From Acidimicrobiaceae bacterium (GTDB lineage Bacteria; Actinomycetota; Acidimicrobiia; Acidimicrobiales; RAAP-2): a stretch of DNA of 43,831 nucleotides. Positions 24,953 through 31,686 of this stretch are shown here, one piece after another. The position numbers and the translations under genes were made by a program. The notes under the pieces were generated by a model. It saw nothing but the letters and a program-made list of their open reading frames with translations. It ran no database searches and was not told where the DNA came from. The stretch is taken from NCBI GenBank assembly GCA_027306755.1, contig DAHUZE010000105.1, positions 1 through 43,831 of the forward strand, written 5' to 3'. Numbering within the stretch: the first letter of the stretch is position 1; the number at the start of each line of letters is the position of its first letter.

Positions 24953-26533
24953 GTGAGCATGGCGCCCGTGGACCAGGCGGCCGAAGCCGTGGCATGTGCG
25001 GACACCGTGGTGCGGCGCGGCATCGCAACGCTCGCCGGTGCGGAAGGAGGGGCGGACCGCCACCAGGTCCTGGCGTACGACGTGGCCCACGCCGCGGCGG
25101 CGGCGGCAACGGCGCACGCCGCGCTCGCCTACGGGGAGCGCGGCGAGCTCGAGGCCCGCATCGCGTGCGCCTTCGTGGCCGACGTCGTGGCGGATCTCGC
25201 CGCACGGCTCGTGGGCCGCGACCGGCTTTGGGGTGCCGATCCCTCAGAGCTGTCGCCCGCCGCCGCCTTCGTCACCCGCCACCGAGATCCCCAGACGCTG
25301 GCCGACCTGTGCGGCAACGAGGGCCCGCGCCACCTCGCCGACGAGTTCGAGCTGGCCCGCGAGACCTTCCATCGGTTTGCCGAGAACGAGATCCGCCCCC
25401 ACGCCGAGCACGTCCACCGCAACAACTCGGACATCCCCGAGTCGATCATCGGAGGGCTGGCCGAGCTCGGCGGGTTCGGCATGTCGGTGCCCGAGGAGTA
25501 CGGGGGGTTCGCCACCGGAGGCGAGAGCGACTACCTGGGCATGGTGGTGGCGACCGAGGAGCTGTCGTGGGGCTCCCTGGGCATCGGCGGCTCCCTCATC
25601 ACCCGCCCGGAGATCCTCACCCGGGCGCTGGTGCACGGGGGCACCGAGGAGCAGAAGCAGCGCTGGCTGCCAGCGCTGGCCAGTGGGGACCTTCTGGCCG
25701 CGGTGGCCGTCACCGAGCCGGATTACGGCTCCGACGTTGCCGCCATCACGACGGCGGCGTCGCCCGCGCCGGGGGGCTGGCGAGTCAACGGCGTGAAGAC
25801 GTGGTGCACGTTTGCCGCACGGGCCGACGTGCTGATGCTGCTTGCTCGGACCGACCCGGACCGCAGCAAGGGCCATCGCGGCCTGTCGCTGTTCGTGGTG
25901 GACAAGGACGCGGCGAACGGCAAGGGCTTCGTGCTCGACCAGGACGGGGGCGGCCGGCTCGAGGGCCGGCCCGTCGACACGCTCGGCTACCGCGGGATGC
26001 ACTCGTACGAGCTGGCGTTCTCCGACTGGCTCGTGCCCTCGCAGAACCTGGTGGGCGGGGAGGAAGGAGCCGGCCGGGGCTTCTACCTCCAGATGCGGGG
26101 CTTCGAGAATGGGAGGCTGCAGACGGCAGCTCGAGCCCTCGGGGTGATGCAGGCCGCCTACGAGGCGGCCTATGCCTACGCCTCCGAGCGATCGGTCTTC
26201 GGCAAGCCCGTCCTCGAGTACCAGCTGACCCGAGCCAAGCTGGCCAGGATGGCGGTCGTCATCCAGGCCACCCGGCAGTTCGCCTATGACGTGGCTCGCA
26301 AGATGGCTGCGGGCCACGGCGCGCTCGAGGCGTCCATGGCCAAGGCCTACGTCTGCCGGGCCGCCGAGTGGGTGACCCGGGAGGCGATGCAGATCCACGG
26401 CGGCATGGGCTACGCCGAGGAGTTCGCGGTCAGCCGCTACTTCGTGGACGCCCGGGTGCTCTCCATCTTCGAGGGCGCCGACGAGACGCTGGCCATCAAG
26501 GTGATCGCCCGCCGGCTCACCGAGAGCGCCTGA
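24953..26533 (+). CDS. mcd: (2S)-Methylsuccinyl-CoA dehydrogenase (acyl-CoA dehydrogenase family)
   Basis: This FAD flavoprotein, about 525 residues, is longer than ordinary acyl-CoA dehydrogenases (about 380). It has an Ala-rich N-terminal extension of about 110 residues, as in methylsuccinyl-CoA dehydrogenase of the ethylmalonyl-CoA pathway. Other features shared with that enzyme from memory are VPEEYGGF, TEPDYGSD, GVKTWCTFAAR, LGYRGMHSYEL, the GRLQTAARALGV helix, RSVFGKPV and IHGGMGYAEEF. The reaction is oxidation of methylsuccinyl-CoA to mesaconyl-CoA, with electrons passed to ETF. Start is GTG 24953 or ATG 24959. It follows the methyltransferase by 6 bases, and its 3' end overlaps the convergent lyase gene by 17 bases. 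A generic acyl-CoA dehydrogenase is the alternative. Confidence 0.85.
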   Translation: MSMAPVDQAAEAVACADTVVRRGIATLAGAEGGADRHQVLAYDVAHAAAAAATAHAALAYGERGELEARIACAFVADVVADLAARLVGRDRLWGADPSELSPAAAFVTRHRDPQTLADLCGNEGPRHLADEFELARETFHRFAENEIRPHAEHVHRNNSDIPESIIGGLAELGGFGMSVPEEYGGFATGGESDYLGMVVATEELSWGSLGIGGSLITRPEILTRALVHGGTEEQKQRWLPALASGDLLAAVAVTEPDYGSDVAAITTAASPAPGGWRVNGVKTWCTFAARADVLMLLARTDPDRSKGHRGLSLFVVDKDAANGKGFVLDQDGGGRLEGRPVDTLGYRGMHSYELAFSDWLVPSQNLVGGEEGAGRGFYLQMRGFENGRLQTAARALGVMQAAYEAAYAYASERSVFGKPVLEYQLTRAKLARMAVVIQATRQFAYDVARKMAAGHGALEASMAKAYVCRAAEWVTREAMQIHGGMGYAEEFAVSRYFVDARVLSIFEGADETLAIKVIARRLTESA

Positions 26534-27452
26534 GGCCTGCACGCTCGCCACGGGTCACGAACTTCAGGGCCATCTTGCGACTGGCTTCGTCGATCATCTC
26601 GTCGCCGAACATCACCGCACCGCTCCCCCGCTCCTCGGTCGCGGCGCGGTACGCCTCCAGGATGTCCCAGGCCCGGTCGAATTGCTCCTGGGTGGGCGAG
26701 TACACCTCGTTCAGCACCTTGGCCTGGTCGGGCGTGAGAGCCCACTTGCCGTCATAGCCGAGCACGCGGGTCCGTTGAGCGAATTCCCTCAACCCGTCCA
26801 CGTCCCGCACGTAGAGGTACGGCCCGTCGATGACCTGCAGCCCGTTGGCCCGGCCGGCCATGAGGATGCGGGAGAAGACATAGTGAAAGTGGTCCCCTGG
26901 GTACTCGGGGACCGCCACGCCGCCGGTCAGCACCGGCATCTCGACGGAGGCCGCAAAGTCGGCAGGCCCGAAGATGACCGTCTCCAGCCGCGGGGAAGCG
27001 GCGCAGATCTCGTCCACGTTGACGAGCCCCCGCGCCGTCTCGATCTGGGCCTCTATGCCGATGTGGCCGGGGGGCAGGCTGCAGTTCCGCTCGACCTGGG
27101 TAAGCAACAGGTCCAGCGCCACCACCTCGGCCGCCGACTGCACCTTGGGCAGCATGACCTCATCCAGACGCTCGCCGGCGTGGCCTACCACGTCGATCAC
27201 GTCGCCGTAGGTCCATTGGGTGTCCCAGGCGTTGACCCGTACACAGAGCACCCGGTCGTCCCAGGGCAGGTTGCGGACCGCATCGACGACTTTCGCTCTC
27301 GCCCCTACCTTCTCCGACGGGGCGACCGAGTCCTCGAGGTCCAAGAACGTCATGTCGGCGGCAACGGTCGGTGCCTTCGCCAGGAACCGCTCGTTGGCTC
27401 CCGGCGTGGACAGGCAGGAACGCCGGGGAAGCTCTCGCGATCGCTCGGACAC
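26517..27452 (-). CDS. mcl1: L-malyl-CoA/beta-methylmalyl-CoA lyase (CitE/HpcH family)
   Basis: This 311-residue TIM-barrel lyase has the family signatures FLDLEDSVAP (38-45), CVRVN with Arg72, EAQIETA with the metal-binding Glu138 and GPADFAAS with Asp165. The loops YPGDHFHY and DGPYLYVRD and the C-terminal GKWALTP and NEVYSP match malyl-CoA lyases rather than citrate lyase CitE. It should cleave beta-methylmalyl-CoA to glyoxylate and propionyl-CoA, and may also act on malyl-CoA. GTG 27452 is chosen by homology; the frame runs 150 codons further upstream and a more distal start is not excluded. It is convergent to mcd with a 17-base overlap, so it has a separate promoter. Confidence 0.85.
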   Translation of the reverse strand: MSERSRELPRRSCLSTPGANERFLAKAPTVAADMTFLDLEDSVAPSEKVGARAKVVDAVRNLPWDDRVLCVRVNAWDTQWTYGDVIDVVGHAGERLDEVMLPKVQSAAEVVALDLLLTQVERNCSLPPGHIGIEAQIETARGLVNVDEICAASPRLETVIFGPADFAASVEMPVLTGGVAVPEYPGDHFHYVFSRILMAGRANGLQVIDGPYLYVRDVDGLREFAQRTRVLGYDGKWALTPDQAKVLNEVYSPTQEQFDRAWDILEAYRAATEERGSGAVMFGDEMIDEASRKMALKFVTRGERAGLRRSR

Positions 27453-27580
27453 CTCTCGATCGTGCCAGTTGGGGACCCAGGCCACAAGGTGACCGGCACG
27501 CCACGGGCCGCGTTCCCCGCGCTGATCGCGCGGCACAGCGGGTGTTCCACAAAGTGGCGCAAGATCCTGAAGACCCGAAA

Positions 27581-27658
27581 CTGTAACGTTCCCAGTGAGT
27601 TCCGTACCCCAAATAGTATCCCTACCTGGGCATACTGTCCGGGTATCAAATGTTACAG
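27581..27658. promoter_or_regulatory. A+T-rich control region with inverted CTGTAACGTT / AATGTTACAG
   Basis: This 80-base stretch between the lyase and the NlpC/P60 gene is markedly A+T-rich for the window. CTGTAACGTT (27581-27590) and AATGTTACAG (27649-27658) form an inverted repeat matching at 9 of 10 positions. Between them are -10-like TAGTAT (27614-27619, + strand), its overlapping TACTAT on the - strand, and CATACT (27631-27636). GTAAC/GTTAC half-sites resemble those bound by MtrA, a regulator of cell-wall hydrolases in other actinobacteria. The second half-sites are poor, so the factor is uncertain. I looked for a c-di-AMP (ydaO) riboswitch and could not recognise one. Confidence 0.4.
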
Positions 27659-27730
27659 CCAAGTTTGTGGAAAACATTTCCTGAAAGGTGGTTGCCACAG
27701 CCGGTCGATTGGGCAAATATCTCAGGCATT

Positions 27731-28843
27731 GTGTCTGACCTTGACAGGTGGCCACGCCTCCCGTCGGCACCGGCTCGGCGGGCAGTTCGCGTGGCGTTCG
27801 TCGCCGTCGCCGCAGCATCGGTGCCTCTGGCGGTGAGCACTGCGGGCGCCAGCCAGCTCCAGACAGAGCAGGCCAAGGCGACCCAGCTCGAAGCCCAGAT
27901 CCAGACACTCGGCAACCGGATCGGTGCGCTGGACCAGCAATACGAGGCGGCGCTGCAGAAGAAGGCCGCCCTGGACCAGCAGATCAACGTGACCCAGCAG
28001 CAGATCGCCACCTCCAAGGGGCGGATCACCAGGGACAAGGGGGTGCTCCACCAGGCGGCGATCCAGGCCTACGTCACGAGCGGCACCTCGTCGTCCGCGG
28101 ACTCAGCCCTGTTCGCCCAGAGCCAGACAACGGCCATGGACTCGACCGTGTACAACCAGGTGATCTCGGGGAGCCTGAACACCTCGGTGGACAACCTCAA
28201 CACCGCGGTCGCCCAGCTCGACAGCCAACGCCAGACGCTGCGCAGCGAGGATGCGGCCGCCGCGGGAGCGGTGGCGTCGGCCAAGAACGCGACTCAGCAG
28301 GCGCAATCGCTCGAGACACAGCAGCAGGCAGCGCTGGCGCAGGTGAAGGGACAGATCGCCACACTGATCGCCCAGCAGCAGGCAACCGCGGCAGCCGCGC
28401 AGCAGGCCAGCGCCCAGGCGACGCTGGCGTCGTACTCGTCGTCGCCGCGCTCGCCGTCGGCACCCCCGGCACCGCCCCCCGCCCCATCTGGCGGAGGTTC
28501 GGGCGCGGTCGCAGCGGCGGAGTCCCAGCTGGGCGTGCCCTACATCTGGGGAGGGGAGACGCCCGGCGTGGGCTTCGACTGCTCCGGACTGGTGGCATGG
28601 GCATGGGGGCGGGCAGGGGTGTCCTTGCCGCACTACTCGGGGGCGCAGATGGCCGACAGCACTCCGGTGCCGATCTCCGACCTCCAGCCCGGGGACCTGT
28701 TGTTCTACGGCCCCGGCGGGAGCGTGCACGTGGCGATGTACGTGGGCGGCGGCCAGATGATCGAAGCCACGTTCCCCGGGACAGTCGTCCGCATCGACCC
28801 GGTCCGCTTCGGGACAACATTCGCCGGCGCCGGGAGACCGTAG
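27731..28843 (+). CDS. Secreted NlpC/P60 peptidoglycan endopeptidase with coiled coil
   Basis: This RipA/CwlO-type cell-wall hydrolase has about 370 residues. From GTG 27731 the N-terminus is a signal peptide: a basic segment with RRAVRV, a hydrophobic core AFVAVAAASVPLAV and a cleavage region near STAGA. A long Gln/Ala-rich coiled coil (about 42-235) follows, then a Pro/Ser linker, then the NlpC/P60 domain with Cys284 (GFDCSGLVAWAW) and His333 (GSVHVAMYVGG). The family cuts peptide stems of peptidoglycan during division, and the coiled coil restrains activity. The frame begins further upstream, but those codons lie in the promoter region. About 8 of 26 Thr codons are ACA. The Lgt-like gene follows after 24 bases. 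Confidence 0.88.
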   Translation: MSDLDRWPRLPSAPARRAVRVAFVAVAAASVPLAVSTAGASQLQTEQAKATQLEAQIQTLGNRIGALDQQYEAALQKKAALDQQINVTQQQIATSKGRITRDKGVLHQAAIQAYVTSGTSSSADSALFAQSQTTAMDSTVYNQVISGSLNTSVDNLNTAVAQLDSQRQTLRSEDAAAAGAVASAKNATQQAQSLETQQQAALAQVKGQIATLIAQQQATAAAAQQASAQATLASYSSSPRSPSAPPAPPPAPSGGGSGAVAAAESQLGVPYIWGGETPGVGFDCSGLVAWAWGRAGVSLPHYSGAQMADSTPVPISDLQPGDLLFYGPGGSVHVAMYVGGGQMIEATFPGTVVRIDPVRFGTTFAGAGRP

Positions 28844-28867
28844 CCCCGGAGCGGCCATACTGGAGAG

Positions 28868-29746
28868 GTGAGGCCCGTCCCGGTCGCATTCCATATCGGT
28901 CCACTGGTGGTGCACACCTACGGGCTCGGTCTGGCAGTCACCTTCTGGTTCGCGTACCGCTACTTCGAACGGAGGCTCCGCGCCCAGGGCTACCCCACCG
29001 AGTGGGTGCTCGGCTTCTTCATCTGGGTCCTGGTGGCAGCCATCGTGGGGGCACGAGCGATGCACGTGCTGGCCACACTCCCTTCCTACCGCAGTGACCC
29101 GCTCCAGGTGTTCGCCGTGTGGCAGGGCGGCCTTTCCTCGTTCGGCGGCCTGATCCTGGCCATCCCGACGGGCGTCGTGGTCGCCCGCCGACGCTGCCCC
29201 CAGCTCGGGTTCGGACGGGCGATGGACCTCGTTGCCCCGGTCCTGGCCGCGGCCTGGTCGATGGGCCGGCTCCTTGGGCCCCAGCTCATGGTGGCGGGCG
29301 GGGGCCACCCGACCGGCCAGTGGTTCGGCATGTACTACGCGGACCAGGTCGGGCGGCGGCTCCCCGTGCCGATCTTCCAGGCGATCGAGGACGCCGCCAT
29401 CTTCTGCGTCCTGATCTATGTCGAACGGCGCACGATCCGCCGCGCCACGGCAACGGAGGGCCTGACCCCCATGGCGGACGCCCGCTACCCCGCCGGGACG
29501 GTGATCGGGACCGGGATGACCCTGTGGGGGATCGAACGCGTGGTCGACGAGAAGCTCTGGCTGGCCTACCCCGGGCAGCTCGGGGACGTGCTGGTGGAGG
29601 CTGCGGGGATCGCACTAGCCATCGCCGGCGTGATCGTGCTGCTACGCGCCCGGAGCCGCTGGCGCCACTGGGAGGACGGCGCCGGCTCCCGGGCCCCGGA
29701 CCACCGAACTCCCGAGCGGCCGTCCGCGCCCGCCGGGGTCGCCTGA
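28868..29746 (+). CDS. Lgt-family (prolipoprotein diacylglyceryl transferase-like) membrane protein, divergent
   Basis: This 292-residue protein has about seven hydrophobic helices and the Lgt layout: HTYGLGLAVTFWFAYRY at the N-terminus, WQGGLSSFGGLI in the middle and LWGIERVVDE near the end. Lgt transfers diacylglycerol to the cysteine of prolipoproteins. Key elements are altered. The usual GGMSFHGG has Phe where the His stands, and the Lgt signature GRxGNFxNGE reads GRLLGPQLMVAGGG, lacking its Asn and Glu. It may be an Lgt-fold enzyme with another substrate, or a divergent Lgt; a canonical copy may exist elsewhere. GTG 28868 is 24 bases after the NlpC/P60 gene, so they may be cotranscribed. 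Confidence 0.75.
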   Translation: MRPVPVAFHIGPLVVHTYGLGLAVTFWFAYRYFERRLRAQGYPTEWVLGFFIWVLVAAIVGARAMHVLATLPSYRSDPLQVFAVWQGGLSSFGGLILAIPTGVVVARRRCPQLGFGRAMDLVAPVLAAAWSMGRLLGPQLMVAGGGHPTGQWFGMYYADQVGRRLPVPIFQAIEDAAIFCVLIYVERRTIRRATATEGLTPMADARYPAGTVIGTGMTLWGIERVVDEKLWLAYPGQLGDVLVEAAGIALAIAGVIVLLRARSRWRHWEDGAGSRAPDHRTPERPSAPAGVA

Positions 29747-29813
29747 ACCCTCAACGTTCCGGCCGCGCCCCCGACAGCCGATCCGGTGCGGCGGCGGGCG
29801 GCGGCGGCCTCCA

Positions 29814-29864
29814 CCGGGCGGCTCAGCACCTCCATCAGCCGCCCGCCGGGCGGCTCAGCACCTC
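29814..29864. repeat. 19-bp direct repeat across the end of the SRPBCC gene
   Basis: CCGGGCGGCTCAGCACCTC occurs at 29814-29832 and again at 29846-29864, 32 bases apart. One copy encodes the last residues of the SRPBCC protein and the other lies just past its stop codon (29835-29837), consistent with a small tandem duplication. Confidence 0.8.
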
Positions 29865-30329
29865 GTCCAATGACGCGAACTGCTCGGCCATGGCCTCGCG
29901 TGCGGTCCCGTCGGCCAGTCGGGCGTCCCGGGCTGCACAAGAGCGGTGCAACGACACGATGCGGACGAGCGTCCCGCCCGACGCGTCCTCGAAGGTCGTC
30001 ACTTCCACCACCTCACTGGCGGGGTCCGAGCCCACGGAGTAGCTCGTCACGAGACGCGTCGGGATGTCCAGCTCCACGATCCGGCCGGTCAACTCGAAGC
30101 GGCTCCCGTCCGGGCAGTCCGCCTGGAAGCCGTAGGCGCCTCCGACGCGGAGGTCCACCTCGCAATGACGGACTGACATGCCCCGGGGGCCCCACAGGCG
30201 GCCCAGGTGCCCCTCTGAGGTCCAGACCTCGAACACGTCGCTCCGCGTTGCATCGAACCAGCGGGTCACTTCTACGGCCGGCTCATTGGGGAGTGCTTGC
30301 AGCCCATAGGGACGGCCCGCCACAGCCAT
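29835..30329 (-). CDS. SRPBCC/AHSA1-domain protein
   Basis: This 164-residue protein belongs to the START/AHSA1 (SRPBCC) superfamily, which forms a deep hydrophobic pocket for small ligands. Typical blocks are VTRWFDATRSDVFEVWT, LWGPRGMSV, DLRVGGAYGF, GRIVELDIPTRLV and TTFEDASGGTLVRI. Function cannot be predicted beyond ligand binding; some members accompany ArsR regulators, but none is nearby. Start ATG 30329 is chosen because it follows GAGGGGGG at the right distance; GTG 30353 is the longer option. The 3' end overlaps a small duplicated segment. The gene stands alone on the - strand, convergent to the Lgt-like gene. Confidence 0.82.
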   Translation of the reverse strand: MAVAGRPYGLQALPNEPAVEVTRWFDATRSDVFEVWTSEGHLGRLWGPRGMSVRHCEVDLRVGGAYGFQADCPDGSRFELTGRIVELDIPTRLVTSYSVGSDPASEVVEVTTFEDASGGTLVRIVSLHRSCAARDARLADGTAREAMAEQFASLDEVLSRPAGG

Positions 30330-30412
30330 CGCGCCCCCCTCGCGCTCACCCACGGCACTCAGGCTAGCTCGGCCACGTCAGATCGTCGCCGTTCCCTGCT
30401 TCTCCGCGCGGC

Positions 30413-30452
30413 ATACGCGACCGAAACACGTGCACACTGCAAATACGCGACC
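30413..30452. repeat. Direct repeat ATACGCGACC upstream of the SRPBCC gene
   Basis: ATACGCGACC is present at 30413-30422 and 30443-30452, 30 bases apart (about three helical turns), with the palindrome CACGTG between them. It lies in a 219-base gap with no gene, about 85 bases upstream of the SRPBCC start, so it could be a regulator site. No regulator is adjacent. Confidence 0.45.
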
Positions 30453-30511
30453 CTCAGGGACACGCACTGGCGCCTGCCGGCCCCATAGGGCGCAGGGCCG
30501 TCCGCCCGGTC

Positions 30512-30539
30512 CCCCTCCGGGGCGGGATCCCCCGAGGGG
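30512..30539 (-). terminator. Strong GC hairpin after the PDZ gene
   Basis: CCCCTCCGGGG (30512-30522), a 6-base loop and CCCCCGAGGGG (30529-30539) form an 11-bp stem with one mismatch, 9 bases beyond the PDZ-gene stop on the - strand. There is no U-tract, as is common for high-GC actinobacterial terminators. Confidence 0.55.
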
Positions 30540-30548
30540 CGTAGCCGA

Positions 30549-31490
30549 TCAGCCGACCGACGTGCCTCCAGACGGCCGCTTCACGAGCGTCACCTTCGCC
30601 GTGTCGTGCTTGCCTGTGGTGGCGGTCCAGGCCACCGACACCTTCGTCCCCGGCGGATCCCTCGTGGTGTCGACTTCGAGTGTCAGCGCCGTCACCACCT
30701 TGTGTGTGGCAAAGGCAGTGATGGTGTCCCCCGCCACGATTCCGGCCTTGGAAGCCGGCGAGTTCTTGACGACCGCCACGACGTGCGCTCCCGCCGTCCC
30801 CGACGATGCAGGGGGCGATACCGAAACCTCCACGCCGAGGAATCCCCGCGTTGACGAGGTTCCACTTGTCGCTGGCGAGCCGCTTGTCGCTGCCGAGCCC
30901 CTTGTCGCCGGCGAGCCACTTGTCGCCGGCGAGGAAGTGCCGCGTGTGAGAGGCAACGCCGACCGTGTCCCCGCGGCAGCCGTCGACGAGGAGCCCCAGA
31001 CGATGTAGCCGATACCGACCCCCAGCGCGATCATCGCCGCTGCGGCCAAGCCGGTGGCCAGGGCCAGCAACGGATGAGGGCGCTGGCGCCCCGGGGGGGG
31101 ACCCCCGAACGAGCTCGGCGCCCACTGCCCCGCACCGTAGGGGCTGGGGCCGTAGGGGCTGGGGCCGTACGCGGCGGGACCGTAGGGGCTGGGGCCGTAG
31201 GCGGCGGGGCCGTACGCGGCGGGACCGTAGGGGCTGGGGCCGTAGGGAACGCCCCCCGGGGGGACGGAGCCCGGGGCGGTCCACCCCGGCCAGGTGCCGC
31301 CCCAGCCTGGACCGGCGCCGGGTGGAACCTCAGCGCCAACCGTTGCCGGCCCGGCGGGCCCCTGCGCCGCCGACGGCTCGCCAGTGGCGCCTGCACCGGG
31401 ATCGACCCCCGGAACGGCGTGGCCCTCTGGTGCCACACCGGTGGGCTGCGTCGGGTCGTCGCCCGGCACGACGGGCGGTTGGTCCGACAT
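30549..31490 (-). CDS. Single-pass membrane protein: Pro/Tyr-rich repeat N-terminus, TM, extracellular PDZ domain
   Basis: This 313-residue protein has a cytoplasmic region of about 135 residues rich in Pro and Gly, including about eight YGP[SA][PA] units in tandem. One membrane helix follows (about 140-165, ALATGLAAAAMIALGVGIGYIV), then a linker of SPATSG-like repeats, then a PDZ domain (about 215-305). The PDZ carries GFLGVEVS and SPASKAGIVAGDTITA, as in DegP/HtrA proteins. The protease domain is absent, so it is not a protease; it may recruit exported proteins or wall enzymes. Start ATG 31490 is preceded by AGGAAGG. Both repeat tracts are also DNA tandem repeats and so prone to length change. 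Confidence 0.82.
   Translation of the reverse strand: MSDQPPVVPGDDPTQPTGVAPEGHAVPGVDPGAGATGEPSAAQGPAGPATVGAEVPPGAGPGWGGTWPGWTAPGSVPPGGVPYGPSPYGPAAYGPAAYGPSPYGPAAYGPSPYGPSPYGAGQWAPSSFGGPPPGRQRPHPLLALATGLAAAAMIALGVGIGYIVWGSSSTAAAGTRSALPLTRGTSSPATSGSPATRGSAATSGSPATSGTSSTRGFLGVEVSVSPPASSGTAGAHVVAVVKNSPASKAGIVAGDTITAFATHKVVTALTLEVDTTRDPPGTKVSVAWTATTGKHDTAKVTLVKRPSGGTSVG
30862..30933. repeat. Four 18-bp tandem repeats (SPATSG linker)
   Basis: Four 18-base units of the type CCACTTGTCGCCGGCGAG run without gaps at 30862, 30880, 30898 and 30916. They encode six-residue SPATSG-like units in the extracellular linker of the PDZ protein. Confidence 0.85.
31135..31247. repeat. 15-bp tandem repeats (YGPSP/YGPAA)
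   Basis: Two variants of a 15-base unit, GGGCTGGGGCCGTAG and GCGGCGGGACCGTAG, alternate in tandem and encode YGPSP and YGPAA in the cytoplasmic part of the PDZ protein. This is coding repeat DNA without spacers, not a CRISPR array. Confidence 0.85.
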
Positions 31491-31666
31491 GGCTGCCTTC
31501 CTTTCGTGCGCTCATAGGCCCGGACCGTCGGCGACGGCGAGCCCGCACCGCCATTCCACCGGGTCCCCATAAGAGGACGGCGAACGCCGACTAAGAATCC
31601 GGCAAGTGTTTGCTCCCCCAAACCGTCTCCCGGGGCGTGCGGCCGAGCGCGGCACAGGGCCATGGC

Positions 31667-31678
31667 TTTAGCACTAAA
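31667..31678. promoter_or_regulatory. Candidate operator TTTAGCACTAAA upstream of the SDR-photolyase operon
   Basis: TTTAG and CTAAA form a palindrome around a 2-base centre. The right arm runs into TAAAAC (31675-31680), a -10-like hexamer 6 bases before ATG 31687, so bound protein would block a leaderless promoter. An identical 12-mer lies at 34164. The nearby CarH-like gene (38557-39402) is the obvious candidate regulator; this link is inferred. Confidence 0.6.
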
Positions 31679-31686
31679 ACTGGGGT

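Noticed and set aside
24301-26289. 662-residue + strand frame across methyltransferase and dehydrogenase
   Set aside because: Out of frame with two well-supported genes; Arg/Gly-rich translation.
27453-27730. ydaO-type c-di-AMP riboswitch upstream of the NlpC/P60 gene
   Set aside because: Expected from actinobacterial precedent, but I could not recognise its conserved blocks here.
31135-31247. Possible CRISPR-like array
   Set aside because: Units are contiguous 15-bp coding repeats without unique spacers, inside the PDZ gene.
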